Shown: positions 9,122-17,888, numbered from the stretch's first letter. The stretch: DNA of 64,000 bases from Streptomyces sp. NBC_01231 (GCA_035999765.1 CP108521.1:1860001-1924000); one strand, 5' to 3'. The notes: generated by a model not told the origin, from the letters alone. Numbers and translations: made by a program.

Positions 9122-9151
9122 TGGGGCGGAGAGCCACGAGCCTCCGCCCCA
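9122..9151 (+). terminator. Terminator after the chitinase gene
   Basis: TGGGGCGGAG (9122-9131) pairs with CTCCGCCCCA (9142-9151) across a 10-base loop, 18 bases after the stop codon. The region 9152-9224 that follows contains partial direct repeats of GTTCGTCAGCCGCC and no gene. Confidence 0.7.
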
Positions 9152-9224
9152 GTTCGTCAGCCGCCCCGAGTTCGTCAGCCGCCTCGGGGCGTCGGCGGCC
9201 CCGAGGCGCCGGCGTTCCGAGTCG

Positions 9225-9887
9225 TCAGCCGTCGCCCCGGCGGGCCGGTCGCGGGGTCGAATAGGTGGAGTCCATCTCGTGGATGGCGCGCATGGAGCCG
9301 CCCAGCGTCTTCACCAACAGCTCGCGCATCGTGTCGCGGGTCAACTGGGGCCGGCCGATCCAGTCGAGGGTGGCGCCCTCCACACTGCACACCCAGGCGA
9401 GCAGTCCCATGCGGGGCAGCGGGGCGATGTCGCTGCGTCCGTACGCCCCTTCCGCGATGGTCGCCACGATCGCCTCGCGCACGCCGTCCCGAATGGCGTG
9501 CACCTCGGTGTCGAAGCCGACGCCGCCGCTGACGATCGTGCGGTAGGCGGCCTGGTTGTGCTCGGCGTAGCGCAGATAGCTGTCGATGGTGCGGTGGACC
9601 CGGTCCACCGGCCCCAGTTCGAGGCCGCTCGCCGCGTAGGTGACCAGGTCGGCGACGGAGTCCTGGATGATGGCCAGGTAGTAGCCGCGCTTGGACTGGA
9701 AGTAGTAGTAGATCAGCCCCTTGGCGACATGCGCCTGCCGGGCGATGTCGTCCATGGAAAGCGCGTCGTACGACGTGTCGGCGAACAACTTCCGCCCGAT
9801 GGCGATGAGTTCGGCACGGCGCGCGACCGAACGCTCGGTGCCGCGTGCCCGGGGGCGGACGGCGTCGCGCTGTTGACTGATATTCAC
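9225..9887 (-). CDS. TetR/AcrR family transcriptional regulator
   Basis: A 220-aa regulator. The N-terminal TetR helix-turn-helix spans about 24-70 (ALSMDDIARQAHVAKGLIYYYFQSKRGYYLAII), and an all-helical ligand-binding domain follows. The start is uncertain. I prefer the GTG at 9887 because the preceding open frame to 9950 lacks homology-like sequence, although its RBS (AGGGTCG) is modest. The C-terminal ligand domain resembles regulators of fatty-acid or multidrug genes only in general shape. Neighbours (a chitinase and a 46-aa membrane protein upstream on the same strand) do not reveal a target. No convincing palindrome was seen near its start. Confidence 0.9.
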   Translation of the reverse strand: MNISQQRDAVRPRARGTERSVARRAELIAIGRKLFADTSYDALSMDDIARQAHVAKGLIYYYFQSKRGYYLAIIQDSVADLVTYAASGLELGPVDRVHRTIDSYLRYAEHNQAAYRTIVSGGVGFDTEVHAIRDGVREAIVATIAEGAYGRSDIAPLPRMGLLAWVCSVEGATLDWIGRPQLTRDTMRELLVKTLGGSMRAIHEMDSTYSTPRPARRGDG

Positions 9888-9951
9888 TTTCGACCCTGTT
9901 CTCGACAGGCAGCGGGAAAGCCGCAGTATGCCAGGTCGGGTATGGGTCACC

Positions 9952-10092
9952 TCACAGCAGGCCGAGCTGGGTGACGAGCATCGCGATCACCACGACGAGG
10001 GTCCAGCCCATGAGGTGCTCGAGGGCCTTCGGGCCGTCCTCCCGGGGTCCCCCGGTGCGGGCGCGGGCTGCTGTGGCTGCGTGTGCGGTCAT
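9952..10092 (-). CDS. 46-aa membrane protein, SCO1431 family
   Basis: A very short gene. The 46 residues have a basic, Ala-rich N-terminus (MTAHAATAARARTGG), then a short charged segment and one strong C-terminal hydrophobic helix (LMGWTLVVVIAMLVTQLGLL) ending at the stop. This matches what I remember of the small SCO1431-type membrane proteins of Streptomyces. The ATG at 10092 has only a weak GCGAGAC sequence upstream. The helix probably sits in the membrane with the N-terminus inside. Its role is unknown. It lies 64 bases upstream of the TetR gene and downstream of the C39 peptidase gene, all on the same strand. Confidence 0.75.
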   Translation of the reverse strand: MTAHAATAARARTGGPREDGPKALEHLMGWTLVVVIAMLVTQLGLL

Positions 10093-10235
10093 GGCGTCTC
10101 GCTGAATCTCGGATGCGTGGTGGACTCCCCCGATGGTTCTGTCCACCTTGCCATCGTTGGCGGCATTTGCTACAGAGACGTCGGTCACACGCGAACGGCC
10201 TGGGGCGCTCTGCCGCAGACCGTTCGGCGTGTCGT

Positions 10236-11600
10236 TCAGCGCACTCCCACCGCCGCGAGCGCCGCGCGCCGGCCCGGGGTGAGGTGAGCGGGGAAGTACA
10301 GGTAGCAGACGCCGCCGGAACCGGAGACGACCTTGCCGGAGGCGTTGTACCGCTTGGTCCTGAGCCAGATGTTCTCCCACTCCCGCCGCTTGTAGACGCG
10401 TCGCACGGCCTCGTCGCCGGGCGCGGCCGGGTCGTGGGCGATCACATCGCCGTCGGCGGTGAACCCGATCACGGTCATCAGGTGTCCGGAGGTGCCGTAA
10501 CCGGCGCCGGTGAGCTCCTCCTTCAGGAACGACTGGGACGTTATGACCGGGATGCCGGCCGCGATCAGCGTCTCCAGGTCGGTCAGCGAGCCGAGGCGGG
10601 TCACCACGCCCTGGAGGCCCTCGAAGGTGGCCGCGTAGGCGGCGTTGAACGGCCAGTTGCCGCAACCGGCGTACTGGTGGTCGTAGGTGAACCGGGCCGC
10701 GTGGCACACCTGGGGGTCGGCGTACGACGGATCGACCCACGCCAACTGCTCGGGAGTGAGCCGGCCGCCCCAGTACTCGATGATCATCTGCGAGGAGGTG
10801 GGGCTGCACCAGGCCTCGCCGCCGTTGTCGTACTCCGGATACTGGCCGGCGTGGATCTCCTGCGAATAACGCGGGACGACCAGCTCCGCGGCCAGGCCCG
10901 ACGCCGAGGCCGGGACGGTGAACCGGTCGGGGACGTCGGAGCCCATCGCGCCGAGCCGCCGGACGGTGGGCGTGACCTTCGTGTCCGGCGTGCGGTGGAG
11001 CGTGAGCCGGAGACGGTACGAGGCCAGACGCAGGCCGGTGTCCGGGGCGTCGATCGCGAGGGTGTCCGTCCAGACGGCGCTCTTGCCGTCGCCCTGGCCG
11101 TCGACCGAGGTCCGCCGGATGTCCTGGTCGCCGGACGCCCAACGGCCCATCAAGTACCAGGGGCTGTCCGTGCCGTCGGAGTACGTCCCCTTCAGTTCGA
11201 CCTGGATCCAGGTACCTGCCGGGGTGTGCGCGTTCCAGGAGGCGATCACCTCGGTCGCGGGTACGGCGAGCGTGTGCAGCGGGCCCGTCCAGGTCCCGTA
11301 CTCCCAGGCGGCGGTCCTGCCGGTGTGCGGATCGGTGTACTGGGTGATGCCCGCGGGGGCGCCGATCACCACGCCCGGCCGAGCGCCGGCGACGGCCCGG
11401 ACGCCCCGCGAGGTGCCGCCGCGCCATTCGGCGTAGGTGGTCCAGGCACGGTTGTCGACCGGGCGGGCGGGAGCCCTCATCGGGTCCGCGGTGTCGGGCA
11501 GGGCCTCGGCTGCGGCCGCCGGGCCCGCGCTGCCCGCCGCCGCGGCCGCGACCACGGCGGCCAGGACGCTTCTGCGGGACGGCTGTTCGGATCTGCTCAT
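10236..11600 (-). CDS. Exported C39-like papain-fold peptidase
   Basis: A 454-aa secreted protein with a twin-arginine type signal: SRRSVLAAVV followed by a long Ala run, cleaved around residue 31. Residues about 40-230 form a beta-rich domain of unknown function. The C-terminal domain (about 235-440) is C39-like: a catalytic Cys in EAWCSPTSSQMIIEYW, His in GTSGHLMTVIGF, and the following Asp in IAHDPAAPGD. Such proteins cleave peptides outside the cell; the target is unknown. It lacks the ABC transporter of bacteriocin-processing C39 enzymes and has no adjacent precursor gene, so a bacteriocin role is unlikely. The RBS is TGGGGGTC before the ATG at 11600. Confidence 0.85.
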   Translation of the reverse strand: MSRSEQPSRRSVLAAVVAAAAAGSAGPAAAAEALPDTADPMRAPARPVDNRAWTTYAEWRGGTSRGVRAVAGARPGVVIGAPAGITQYTDPHTGRTAAWEYGTWTGPLHTLAVPATEVIASWNAHTPAGTWIQVELKGTYSDGTDSPWYLMGRWASGDQDIRRTSVDGQGDGKSAVWTDTLAIDAPDTGLRLASYRLRLTLHRTPDTKVTPTVRRLGAMGSDVPDRFTVPASASGLAAELVVPRYSQEIHAGQYPEYDNGGEAWCSPTSSQMIIEYWGGRLTPEQLAWVDPSYADPQVCHAARFTYDHQYAGCGNWPFNAAYAATFEGLQGVVTRLGSLTDLETLIAAGIPVITSQSFLKEELTGAGYGTSGHLMTVIGFTADGDVIAHDPAAPGDEAVRRVYKRREWENIWLRTKRYNASGKVVSGSGGVCYLYFPAHLTPGRRAALAAVGVR

Positions 11601-11847
11601 GGGCGGGATGACCCCCAGGTGTCCGAGTCGAGACGAGTCGAAGTGAGGTGAGGTGGTCCAGTGCACGGCCGTGCGCCCACTATGGAGCAGCAGACATGCT
11701 CCTGCCAGCACTTCCACCCGTGCCGCGCTCACCAATATTGGTCTCGTCCACTGGCGCCGCGGCCGGTGCCGACGATCAACCGGACGGGCCGCGTAGCCTG
11801 ACATTCACCGCACCCCAGTCCGACTCCCGATCGCCCCAGGAACCGTC

Positions 11848-12459
11848 ATCCACGAGCTCGCCGCCCTGCTGCGCCGCCTGCCCCCGTCCTGCGGCCCGGT
11901 CCGTCTGATCGGGATCGACGGTCACGCCGGCTCCGGAAAGTCGACCTTCGCCGGACAGCTGTCCCGCGCGCTGGACGACGCGCCGGTGCTGCGCCTCGAC
12001 GACATCTCCTGCCACGACGAGCTGTTCGACTGGACCGGGCGCCTGCGGGCCCAGGTGATCGAGCCGCTGAGCCGGGGCGGTACCGCGCACTACACCCCGT
12101 ACGACTGGCACGCCCGGCGCTTCGGGCCGCCCCGAGCGCTGGCACCCGCTCCGGTGGTCCTCGTGGAGGGGGTCGGCGCCGGTCGCCGCGCACTGCGCCC
12201 CCGCCTGGCCCACCTGCTGTGGATGGAGCTGGCTCGGGATGAGGCATGGGCGCGCGGAAGAGCGCGGGACGGGGAGGAGCAGCGGGAGTTCTGGGACGGA
12301 TGGGTCCGGGCGGAACAACAGCACTTCACCGAGGACCCCTCCCGGCCCTTCGCCGACCTCCTGGTCCGGCAGCACGAGAGGGGATACGAGGCATTTCCGG
12401 GACCTTCCTCGGCCGACCGGGCCGCTGGACCGGACCAGATCGTCACGCACGGTGATTGA
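11848..12459 (+). CDS. Uridine-kinase-like P-loop NTPase with non-canonical start
   Basis: About 203 aa, if counted from ATC at 11848. The protein carries a Walker A motif (GIDGHAGSGKST, near residue 24), a substrate-site stretch LRLDDISCHDELFDW, a YDWHARRF segment and VVLVEGVGAGRRAL. Together these resemble uridine/cytidine kinase and related small-molecule phosphotransferases. The oddity is the start: between the last in-frame stop (11794-11796) and the GTG at 11986 there is no ATG, GTG or TTG, and starting at 11986 would remove Walker A. AGGAA at 11838-11842 sits five bases before an ATC, so either a rare ATC start, a CTG start, or a mutated or misread start codon is implied. The function call is moderate. 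Confidence 0.7.
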   Translation: MHELAALLRRLPPSCGPVRLIGIDGHAGSGKSTFAGQLSRALDDAPVLRLDDISCHDELFDWTGRLRAQVIEPLSRGGTAHYTPYDWHARRFGPPRALAPAPVVLVEGVGAGRRALRPRLAHLLWMELARDEAWARGRARDGEEQREFWDGWVRAEQQHFTEDPSRPFADLLVRQHERGYEAFPGPSSADRAAGPDQIVTHGD

Positions 12460-12593
12460 TCATCCGCGGCGTGCTGAACTTGTGAAGAGTCCGGTCGGGC
12501 AACTTGCCGAAGAGCTTCAACTCGGCTTGACCAAGGGGCCGTACAGGACTTACGTTCTGAATGCGCGGTGATTCGAAGCCGCCCCGAAAACGC

Positions 12594-12629
12594 GAAGCCC
12601 CCGATTGTTCCCCCGTGATCGGGGGCTTC
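12594..12629 (+). terminator. Terminator after the kinase-like gene
   Basis: GAAGCCCCCGAT (12594-12605) and ATCGGGGGCTTC (12618-12629) form a perfect 12-bp stem with a 12-base loop, followed by GTT. It lies 135 bases after the stop at 12459. The intervening bases hold no gene. Confidence 0.8.
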
Positions 12630-12909
12630 GTTCTGCCCTGAAGGCACTTTTCGGGCGCCGCACGACACGAGTCGCTCACCCTCGGTGACCATGCGGAATC
12701 CGCGTATCTGCTCCCACCTCGTCAAACGGCCTGTGCGGCACCCTTCGGTGGGCGACACCCCCGCAGGTACGATGCCCTCGGTGCGACCTGCGGACGGCTG
12801 CTCTGCACATCGTCGCAACTCCGGTCCGCGGCACAGCGGTTGGACCAAGGACGTCGACGGGCACCGGCCCGTCGACGAACCAACGGGGGCATGGTTTGTG
12901 GGGGACGTG
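12630..12909 (+). promoter_or_regulatory. Leader and probable promoter region of the AAA+ gene
   Basis: No separate gene is visible here. TTCGGT (12744-12749) and TACGAT (12768-12773) are spaced by 18 bases and could be a promoter. An inverted repeat CCGCAGGT/ACCTGCGG (12761-12768, 12786-12793) overlaps that -10. In the presumed leader, CGTCGACGGGC (12852-12862) and GCCCGTCGACG (12867-12877) form a perfect 11-bp hairpin with a 4-base loop, ending 32 bases before the ATG. These are inferences from pattern only. Confidence 0.35.
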
Positions 12910-14772
12910 ATGGACTTCGGCACGCAGGGCCCCGAGGCCCCGGCCGACCTCGCCTGGCTGCGAGGCGTGGACGCCTACACGATGGGCGCCTATCCGCAGG
13001 CGGAGGAGGAGTTCCGCACCGCGGTGCGGCTTGATCCCGGGATGGCCGACGGCTGGCTCGGACTGCACGCGCTGCGCCTGGACACGACGACCGCGCTGCT
13101 GCGGATGTTCCGGCACCGGGACCGCTTCGGCGAGCAGCGAGCGCGGCACCGCCGTACCCTCAACTCCTGGTACTGGCTGGGCTGGTGGGTGCAACCGGTG
13201 CTGGAGAGCCCACGTGACCTGCTCCTCGCGCACGCCTCGCACTGGCTGGACGGACGGCACGTCCCGGAACTCGACCGGGCCCTCGCGGGCCTGCCGCCCG
13301 TGGACGCCGACTCCCAGGTCCGCTTCCTGCACGCCTGCCGCGCCTACCTGGTCAAGGACTGGGAACAGCTGGTCCGGAACACCGACCCGCTGATCAACGA
13401 CCCCATGCTGGGTATCGAGGCCGGTCTGTTCGGCGGGATGGCCCGGGTACGGCTCGAGATGTACGGGCAGGCCGAGCCGCTGCTGTCGTCGGCCCTGATG
13501 CGGTGCCGCAGCGAGCAGCCGCAGCGCAAGGAGCTGCGCTACTGGCTGGCCCGGGCCCACGAGGGCACCGGACGCAGCGCAGCGGCACTGCCCCTGTACC
13601 GGGCCGTGCACCGCGTCGATCCTGCCTTCATGGACACCTCGGCCCGACTCGCCGCGATCGCCGAGGGCGACGGGTACGACGAGTCGACCGACCTCGCGGC
13701 GATCAGGCTCACCGGGGCCGGCCAGGACATGGTGGACGGCCCCGACGGATTCGACCCGCTGTTCGGCGTCGAGGGACGCGAGTTGAGACTCACGGAGCCG
13801 GATCTGCCGGTCTCCGCGCCGCTGCCGCCGCTGACCGACCCGGCGGTGCGCGAGAAGCTCGCCCCCTCCCCGTCGCTGCCCGCCGGGCCCACCGATCCGG
13901 GGCTGCTCGAAGAGGCCCTCTCCGAGCTGGAGCGCATGGTGGGGCTGGAGCCGGTGAAGCGCCAAGTCAAGGCGCTGTCCGCGCAGTTGAACATGGCCCG
14001 ACTGCGCGCCGGGCAGGGTCTGCCGGTCCAGCCACCCAAGCGGCACTTCGTCTTCTCCGGCCCCTCCGGCACCGGCAAGACCACGGTGGCCCGCATCCTC
14101 GGCCGGGTCTTCTACGCCCTCGGGCTGCTCGGCGGCGACCATCTGGTGGAGGCACAGCGGGCGGACCTCGTCGGCGAATACCTCGGCCAGACGGCGGTCA
14201 AGGCCAACGAGCTGATCGACTCCGCGCTCGGCGGTGTCCTCTTCGTCGACGAGGCCTACTCGTTGTCGAACTCCGGCTACGGCAAGGGCGACGCGTACGG
14301 CGACGAGGCGTTGCAGGTGCTGCTGAAGCGCGCGGAGGACAACCGGGACCACCTCGTGGTGATCCTGGCCGGATATCCGGAGGGCATGGATCGCCTGCTC
14401 GCCGCGAACCCGGGGCTTTCGTCCCGCTTCACGACCCGCGTCGACTTTCCCTCCTACCGTCCGCTCGAACTCACCTCCATCGGCGAGGTGCTGGCCGCGG
14501 AGAACGGTGACATCTGGGACGAGGAGGCACTCGACGAGGTGCGCTCGATCGCCGGGCATGTGGTCGACCAGGGGTGGATCGACGAATTGGGCAACGGACG
14601 GTTCCTGCGGACCCTGTACGAGAAGAGCTGCGCGTACCGGGATCTTCGGTTGTCGACCTACCCGGGGATGCTGACGCGGGACGACCTGTCGACGCTGCGC
14701 CTGCCGGATCTGATGCAGGCGTACGGAGAGGTGCTGTCGGGGCGGGGCCCGCAGGATCCGTCGGCGATCTGA
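12910..14772 (+). CDS. TPR plus AAA+ ATPase of the CbbX/EccA type
   Basis: A 620-aa protein. The N-terminal half (about 1-310) is helical with TPR-like repeats (AYTMGAYPQAEEEFRTAVRL). The C-terminal half is a CbxX/CfqX-type AAA+ domain with Walker A GPSGTGKTT near residue 383, the pore-loop region ADLVGEYLGQT, Walker B GGVLFVDEAYSL, and sensor regions VVILAGYP and NPGLSSRF. The TPR-plus-CbbX layout is that of EccA from type VII secretion systems, but no other ESX gene is nearby. A general remodelling ATPase is therefore the safe call. ATG 12910 follows GGGGGACGTG; a GTG at 12898 is an alternative start. Confidence 0.88.
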   Translation: MDFGTQGPEAPADLAWLRGVDAYTMGAYPQAEEEFRTAVRLDPGMADGWLGLHALRLDTTTALLRMFRHRDRFGEQRARHRRTLNSWYWLGWWVQPVLESPRDLLLAHASHWLDGRHVPELDRALAGLPPVDADSQVRFLHACRAYLVKDWEQLVRNTDPLINDPMLGIEAGLFGGMARVRLEMYGQAEPLLSSALMRCRSEQPQRKELRYWLARAHEGTGRSAAALPLYRAVHRVDPAFMDTSARLAAIAEGDGYDESTDLAAIRLTGAGQDMVDGPDGFDPLFGVEGRELRLTEPDLPVSAPLPPLTDPAVREKLAPSPSLPAGPTDPGLLEEALSELERMVGLEPVKRQVKALSAQLNMARLRAGQGLPVQPPKRHFVFSGPSGTGKTTVARILGRVFYALGLLGGDHLVEAQRADLVGEYLGQTAVKANELIDSALGGVLFVDEAYSLSNSGYGKGDAYGDEALQVLLKRAEDNRDHLVVILAGYPEGMDRLLAANPGLSSRFTTRVDFPSYRPLELTSIGEVLAAENGDIWDEEALDEVRSIAGHVVDQGWIDELGNGRFLRTLYEKSCAYRDLRLSTYPGMLTRDDLSTLRLPDLMQAYGEVLSGRGPQDPSAI

Positions 14773-14796
14773 CGGACCCCGTGGCCCCGCGCCAGG

Positions 14797-15882
14797 TCAG
14801 CTCGCCAACGCCTCCTCCTGCGCCCCGCTGACCCTCGGTTCCGTGACCCTCACCTCCGGCACCTCCCGGTGCGCGGGGTCGCGTACCTCACCGACCAGCA
14901 ACTCCAGGACGTCCTCCAGCGCCACCAGGCCCAGTACCTTGCCGGACGCGTCGGCGACCTGAGCCAGATGGGTGGCGGCCCGTCGCATCACCGTGAGCGC
15001 GTCATCGAGCGGGAGCTCGGGCCTGAGGGTCGTCATCGGCCGCCACACCTGCTGCGGCACCGCCCGCTCGGAGTCCTCCACGTCGAGTACGTCCTTCACG
15101 TGCAGGTAGCCCATGAAGGCGCCGTTCTCCGCCGCCACAGGGAAGCGGGAGTAGCCGGTGCGGGCGGTGAGCTCGACGATCTGGCCCGGGGTGACCGAGG
15201 GGCTGACCGTCACCAGTGACTCGCGCCTCAGCAGGACGTCCGTGACAGGGCGGGAGCCCAGCTCCAGGGCGTCCTCCAGGCGTTCCTGCTCCTCGGGGTC
15301 GAGCAGACCGGCCTGGCCGGAGTCCTCCACCAGCCGGTTGAGCTGTTCGCTGGTGAAGACCGCCTCGACCTCGTCCTTCGGCTCGACGTGGAAGAGCCGC
15401 AGGATGCCCCGGGCGCAGGCGCCGAGGGCGACGGTGATCGGCCTGCACAGGCGGGCGAAGGCGACCAGGCCGGGGCTGAGCCACAGCGCGACCTTCTCCG
15501 GTGCCGCCATCGCGAGGTTCTTCGGGACCATCTCGCCGATGACGAGATGGAAGAAGACGACCACGGCGAGCGCGATCACATAGCCGAGCGGGTGGATCAT
15601 GCCGTGCGGCAGGTGGACCCACTCGAAGACCGGCTCCAGCAGCTGCGCCACGGTCGGCTCGGCGACCGCGCCGAGGGTCAGCGAGCAGACGGTGATGCCG
15701 AACTGCGCGGCCGCCATCATCTGCGGCAGCCGCTCCAGGCCGTACAGGACCTGGCGCGCCCGGGCGGTGCCGAGCGGTTCGATCTGGCTGCGGCGCACGG
15801 AGACGAGCGCGAACTCGGCGCCGACGAAGAAGCCGTTGGCGAGTACGAGCAGCGCCGCGAAGAGGAGTTGCAGGACGCTCAT
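14797..15882 (-). CDS. CNNM/CBS-domain membrane protein (hemolysin C/CorC group), short form
   Basis: A 361-aa membrane protein. The N-terminal CNNM (DUF21) transmembrane domain (about 1-180) has FAALLVLANGFFVGAEFALVSVRRS and FHLVIGEMVPKNLAM. A pair of CBS domains follows (about 215-335), with DVLLRRESLV and LGLVALEDVLELLVGEVRD. Proteins of this group are linked to magnesium/cobalt efflux or homeostasis; the old hemolysin name is misleading. Unlike its partner upstream, it stops after the CBS pair and lacks the C-terminal CorC_HlyC domain. Its ATG overlaps the stop of the upstream gene by four bases, so the two are co-translated and may form a hetero-oligomer. Confidence 0.92.
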   Translation of the reverse strand: MSVLQLLFAALLVLANGFFVGAEFALVSVRRSQIEPLGTARARQVLYGLERLPQMMAAAQFGITVCSLTLGAVAEPTVAQLLEPVFEWVHLPHGMIHPLGYVIALAVVVFFHLVIGEMVPKNLAMAAPEKVALWLSPGLVAFARLCRPITVALGACARGILRLFHVEPKDEVEAVFTSEQLNRLVEDSGQAGLLDPEEQERLEDALELGSRPVTDVLLRRESLVTVSPSVTPGQIVELTARTGYSRFPVAAENGAFMGYLHVKDVLDVEDSERAVPQQVWRPMTTLRPELPLDDALTVMRRAATHLAQVADASGKVLGLVALEDVLELLVGEVRDPAHREVPEVRVTEPRVSGAQEEALAS

Positions 15883-17207
15883 CGGGCGGCCTCCACCGCT
15901 GCGGGGGCGATGCGCACGAGTCGTACCCGCTCGGCGCGGTAGTGCCCGACCTGGCGCACGGTGAGCCGCCAGCCGGGCAGTTCGGTCCGGTCCCCGACGG
16001 CGGGGATACGGCCGAGCAGATCGGCGACCAGGCCGGCGACGGTCTCGTAGGGCCCTTCGGGCACATCCAGGCCTATGCGCTGGAGGATGTCGACGCGGCA
16101 GCTGCCGTCGGCCTCCCAGGCGGGCCGGCCGTCCTCCGGCGGGCCGGCGGCGAGTTCCGGCAGGTCGTGCCCGTCGTGCTCGTCACGGACCTCGCCGACG
16201 ATCTCCTCGACGATGTCCTCCAGGGTGACGACCCCGGCGGTGCCGCCGTACTCGTCGACGACGACGGCGATGGGCTGCTCGCTGCGCAGCTGCGCGAGCA
16301 GGGGCTGCACCGGGAGGGTCTCGGGCACGAGCAGCGCCGGGCGGGCGATGCGCACCACGGGGGTGCGCAGCCGGTCGTGCACGGGCACGGCCAGCGCGTC
16401 CTTGAGGTGCACCATGCCGACGACCTCGTCGATCCTCTCGCGGTACACGGGAAAGCGGGACAGACCCGTGGCGCGGGTCAGGTTCACCACGTCCTCGGCG
16501 GTCGCCGTGGACTGGAGCGCGCTGACCCGCACCCGGGGAGTCATGACGTGCTGTGCGGTCAGCTCGGCGAGCGACAGCGTCCGCACGAAGAGGTCGGCGG
16601 TGTCCTGTTCCAGGGCGCCGGCCCGCGCGGAGTGCCGGGCCAGGGAGACGAGCTCGCCGGGGGTGCGGGCGGAGGCCAGCTCCTCGGCGGGCTCGATGCC
16701 CAGTGCGCGGACCAGCCGGTTGGCGACCGCGTTCAGGGCTGCGATCACCGGGTGGAAGAGGCGGGCGAAGGCGTGCTGCGGGCCCGCGACGAAGCGCACG
16801 ACCTGCAACGGCTTGGACACCGCCCAGTTCTTGGGCACCAGCTCGCCGATCACCATCTGCACGGCCGAGGCCAGCAGCATGCCGAGAACCACGGCGACAC
16901 CGGAGACGGCGCCCTCGGGGATGCCGGTCGCGGTGACGGGGCCGTGCAGCAGCTCGGCGAGCGCCGGTTCGGCGAGCATGCCGACGACGAGGGAGGTGAT
17001 GGTGATGCCGAGCTGGGTGCCGGAGAGCTGGAAGGACAGCTCCTTGAGGGACTCGACGACCGTACGGGCTCGTCGGTCGCCCTCGGCGGCGGCCTTCTCG
17101 GCGTCGGTCGCCTCGACCGTCACCAGGCCGAACTCGGCCGCAACGAAGAATCCGTTGGCGAGAATCAGCAGGAACGCCGCTCCGAGGAGCAGCAGGGGGA
17201 TGGTCAT
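15879..17207 (-). CDS. CNNM/CBS/CorC membrane protein (hemolysin C/CorC group), full form
   Basis: A 442-aa member of the same family as the next gene, with all three modules. The CNNM transmembrane domain covers about 1-190 (LILANGFFVAAEFGLVTVEA; QMVIGELVPKNWAVSKP). The CBS pair is about 210-345 (LTAQHVMTPRVRV; IAVVVDEYGGTAGVVTLEDIVEEIVGEV). The CorC_HlyC C-terminal domain is about 355-440. The GGTAGVVTLEDI motif is the standard CBS signature. The role is probably magnesium or divalent-cation homeostasis at the cytoplasmic membrane. It begins the two-gene unit, about 225 bases downstream of the PH-domain gene, separated from that operon by the hairpin at 17354-17382. Confidence 0.93.
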   Translation of the reverse strand: MTIPLLLLGAAFLLILANGFFVAAEFGLVTVEATDAEKAAAEGDRRARTVVESLKELSFQLSGTQLGITITSLVVGMLAEPALAELLHGPVTATGIPEGAVSGVAVVLGMLLASAVQMVIGELVPKNWAVSKPLQVVRFVAGPQHAFARLFHPVIAALNAVANRLVRALGIEPAEELASARTPGELVSLARHSARAGALEQDTADLFVRTLSLAELTAQHVMTPRVRVSALQSTATAEDVVNLTRATGLSRFPVYRERIDEVVGMVHLKDALAVPVHDRLRTPVVRIARPALLVPETLPVQPLLAQLRSEQPIAVVVDEYGGTAGVVTLEDIVEEIVGEVRDEHDGHDLPELAAGPPEDGRPAWEADGSCRVDILQRIGLDVPEGPYETVAGLVADLLGRIPAVGDRTELPGWRLTVRQVGHYRAERVRLVRIAPAAVEAAR

Positions 17208-17353
17208 GATGCCGCCGCCTCCGCGTACGCGCGGAGCAGGTCCGCGGTATGTCGGCAGGGGGCGGCGCAGGTACTACAGGACGATCCGTCCATCGCCGGA
17301 GAGGGTCACTCCTCGCGTAGCTGGAACCCCTGGGGCGCCGGTCGGCGCGCAGG

Positions 17354-17382
17354 GGCGGAGGCGCAGCGAATACGCCTCCGCC
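17354..17382 (-). terminator. Probable terminator of the rib-his operon
   Basis: GGCGGAGGCG (17354-17363) and CGCCTCCGCC (17373-17382) form a perfect 10-bp stem with a 9-base loop, about 50 bases beyond the last gene of the minus-strand operon (stop at 17433). No T run is present. Confidence 0.6.
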
Positions 17383-17432
17383 ACCAGATTAATCAAGACA
17401 GGGGGTTGTGCGGCAGGGTCGGCGGCCCCGAG

Positions 17433-17888
17433 TCAGACCTGATCTTCGTCGGGGCGGGGTGTGGAGCGCGCTTCGGCGAGCGCTCGCAGGGCTCGGGCGT
17501 CGGCGATGGCGTGCTGTTTGGCGATGCCCGGCTGGATGCCGAGGGCCGGCAGGCTGGTGCCGTCACTGAGGTTGAGGAACACCCAGGGATCACCGGGACG
17601 GAGGTTCACCTGAATGATCTCGGCCCAGTCCAGACGGCGTCGGCCGGCGATGTTGACGACTGTGACACCGGACTCGTCGGCGACGACCTTCGGCCGGGAC
17701 AACAGGAACAGCACGCCGGCCAGGAGGGCCGCGGTGAAGACGAAGCTGAGACGCTCGCCGGGGCTGAGCTGTTCCAACAGCATCGCGACCGTCGTGATGA
17801 CCACGAAGATCGCGACGCCGGCGGTCAGCAGAACGGCACGGGTCCGGCTCGGCCGGAACGTGACGGGGAGCGGGGGCAGGTCCGACAT
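17433..17888 (-). CDS. PH-domain membrane protein, last gene of the rib-his operon
   Basis: A 151-aa protein with two predicted transmembrane helices (about 18-38, VLLTAGVAIFVVITTVAMLL, and about 48-64, FVFTAALLAGVLFLL). A small bacterial PH-like domain follows (about 70-130; VVADESGVTVVNIAGRRRLDWAEIIQVNLR and WVFLNLSDGTSLPALG), of the type annotated as PF10756 in actinobacteria. The function is unknown. It begins 33 bases after hisG and is followed by a hairpin, so it is most likely co-transcribed with the histidine genes. I recall the same order in S. coelicolor. Confidence 0.88.
   Translation of the reverse strand: MSDLPPLPVTFRPSRTRAVLLTAGVAIFVVITTVAMLLEQLSPGERLSFVFTAALLAGVLFLLSRPKVVADESGVTVVNIAGRRRLDWAEIIQVNLRPGDPWVFLNLSDGTSLPALGIQPGIAKQHAIADARALRALAEARSTPRPDEDQV

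Noticed and set aside
10236..11600. Bacteriocin-processing C39 system
   Set aside because: No ABC transporter is fused or adjacent and no double-glycine precursor peptide is seen; the protein carries its own Tat-type signal.
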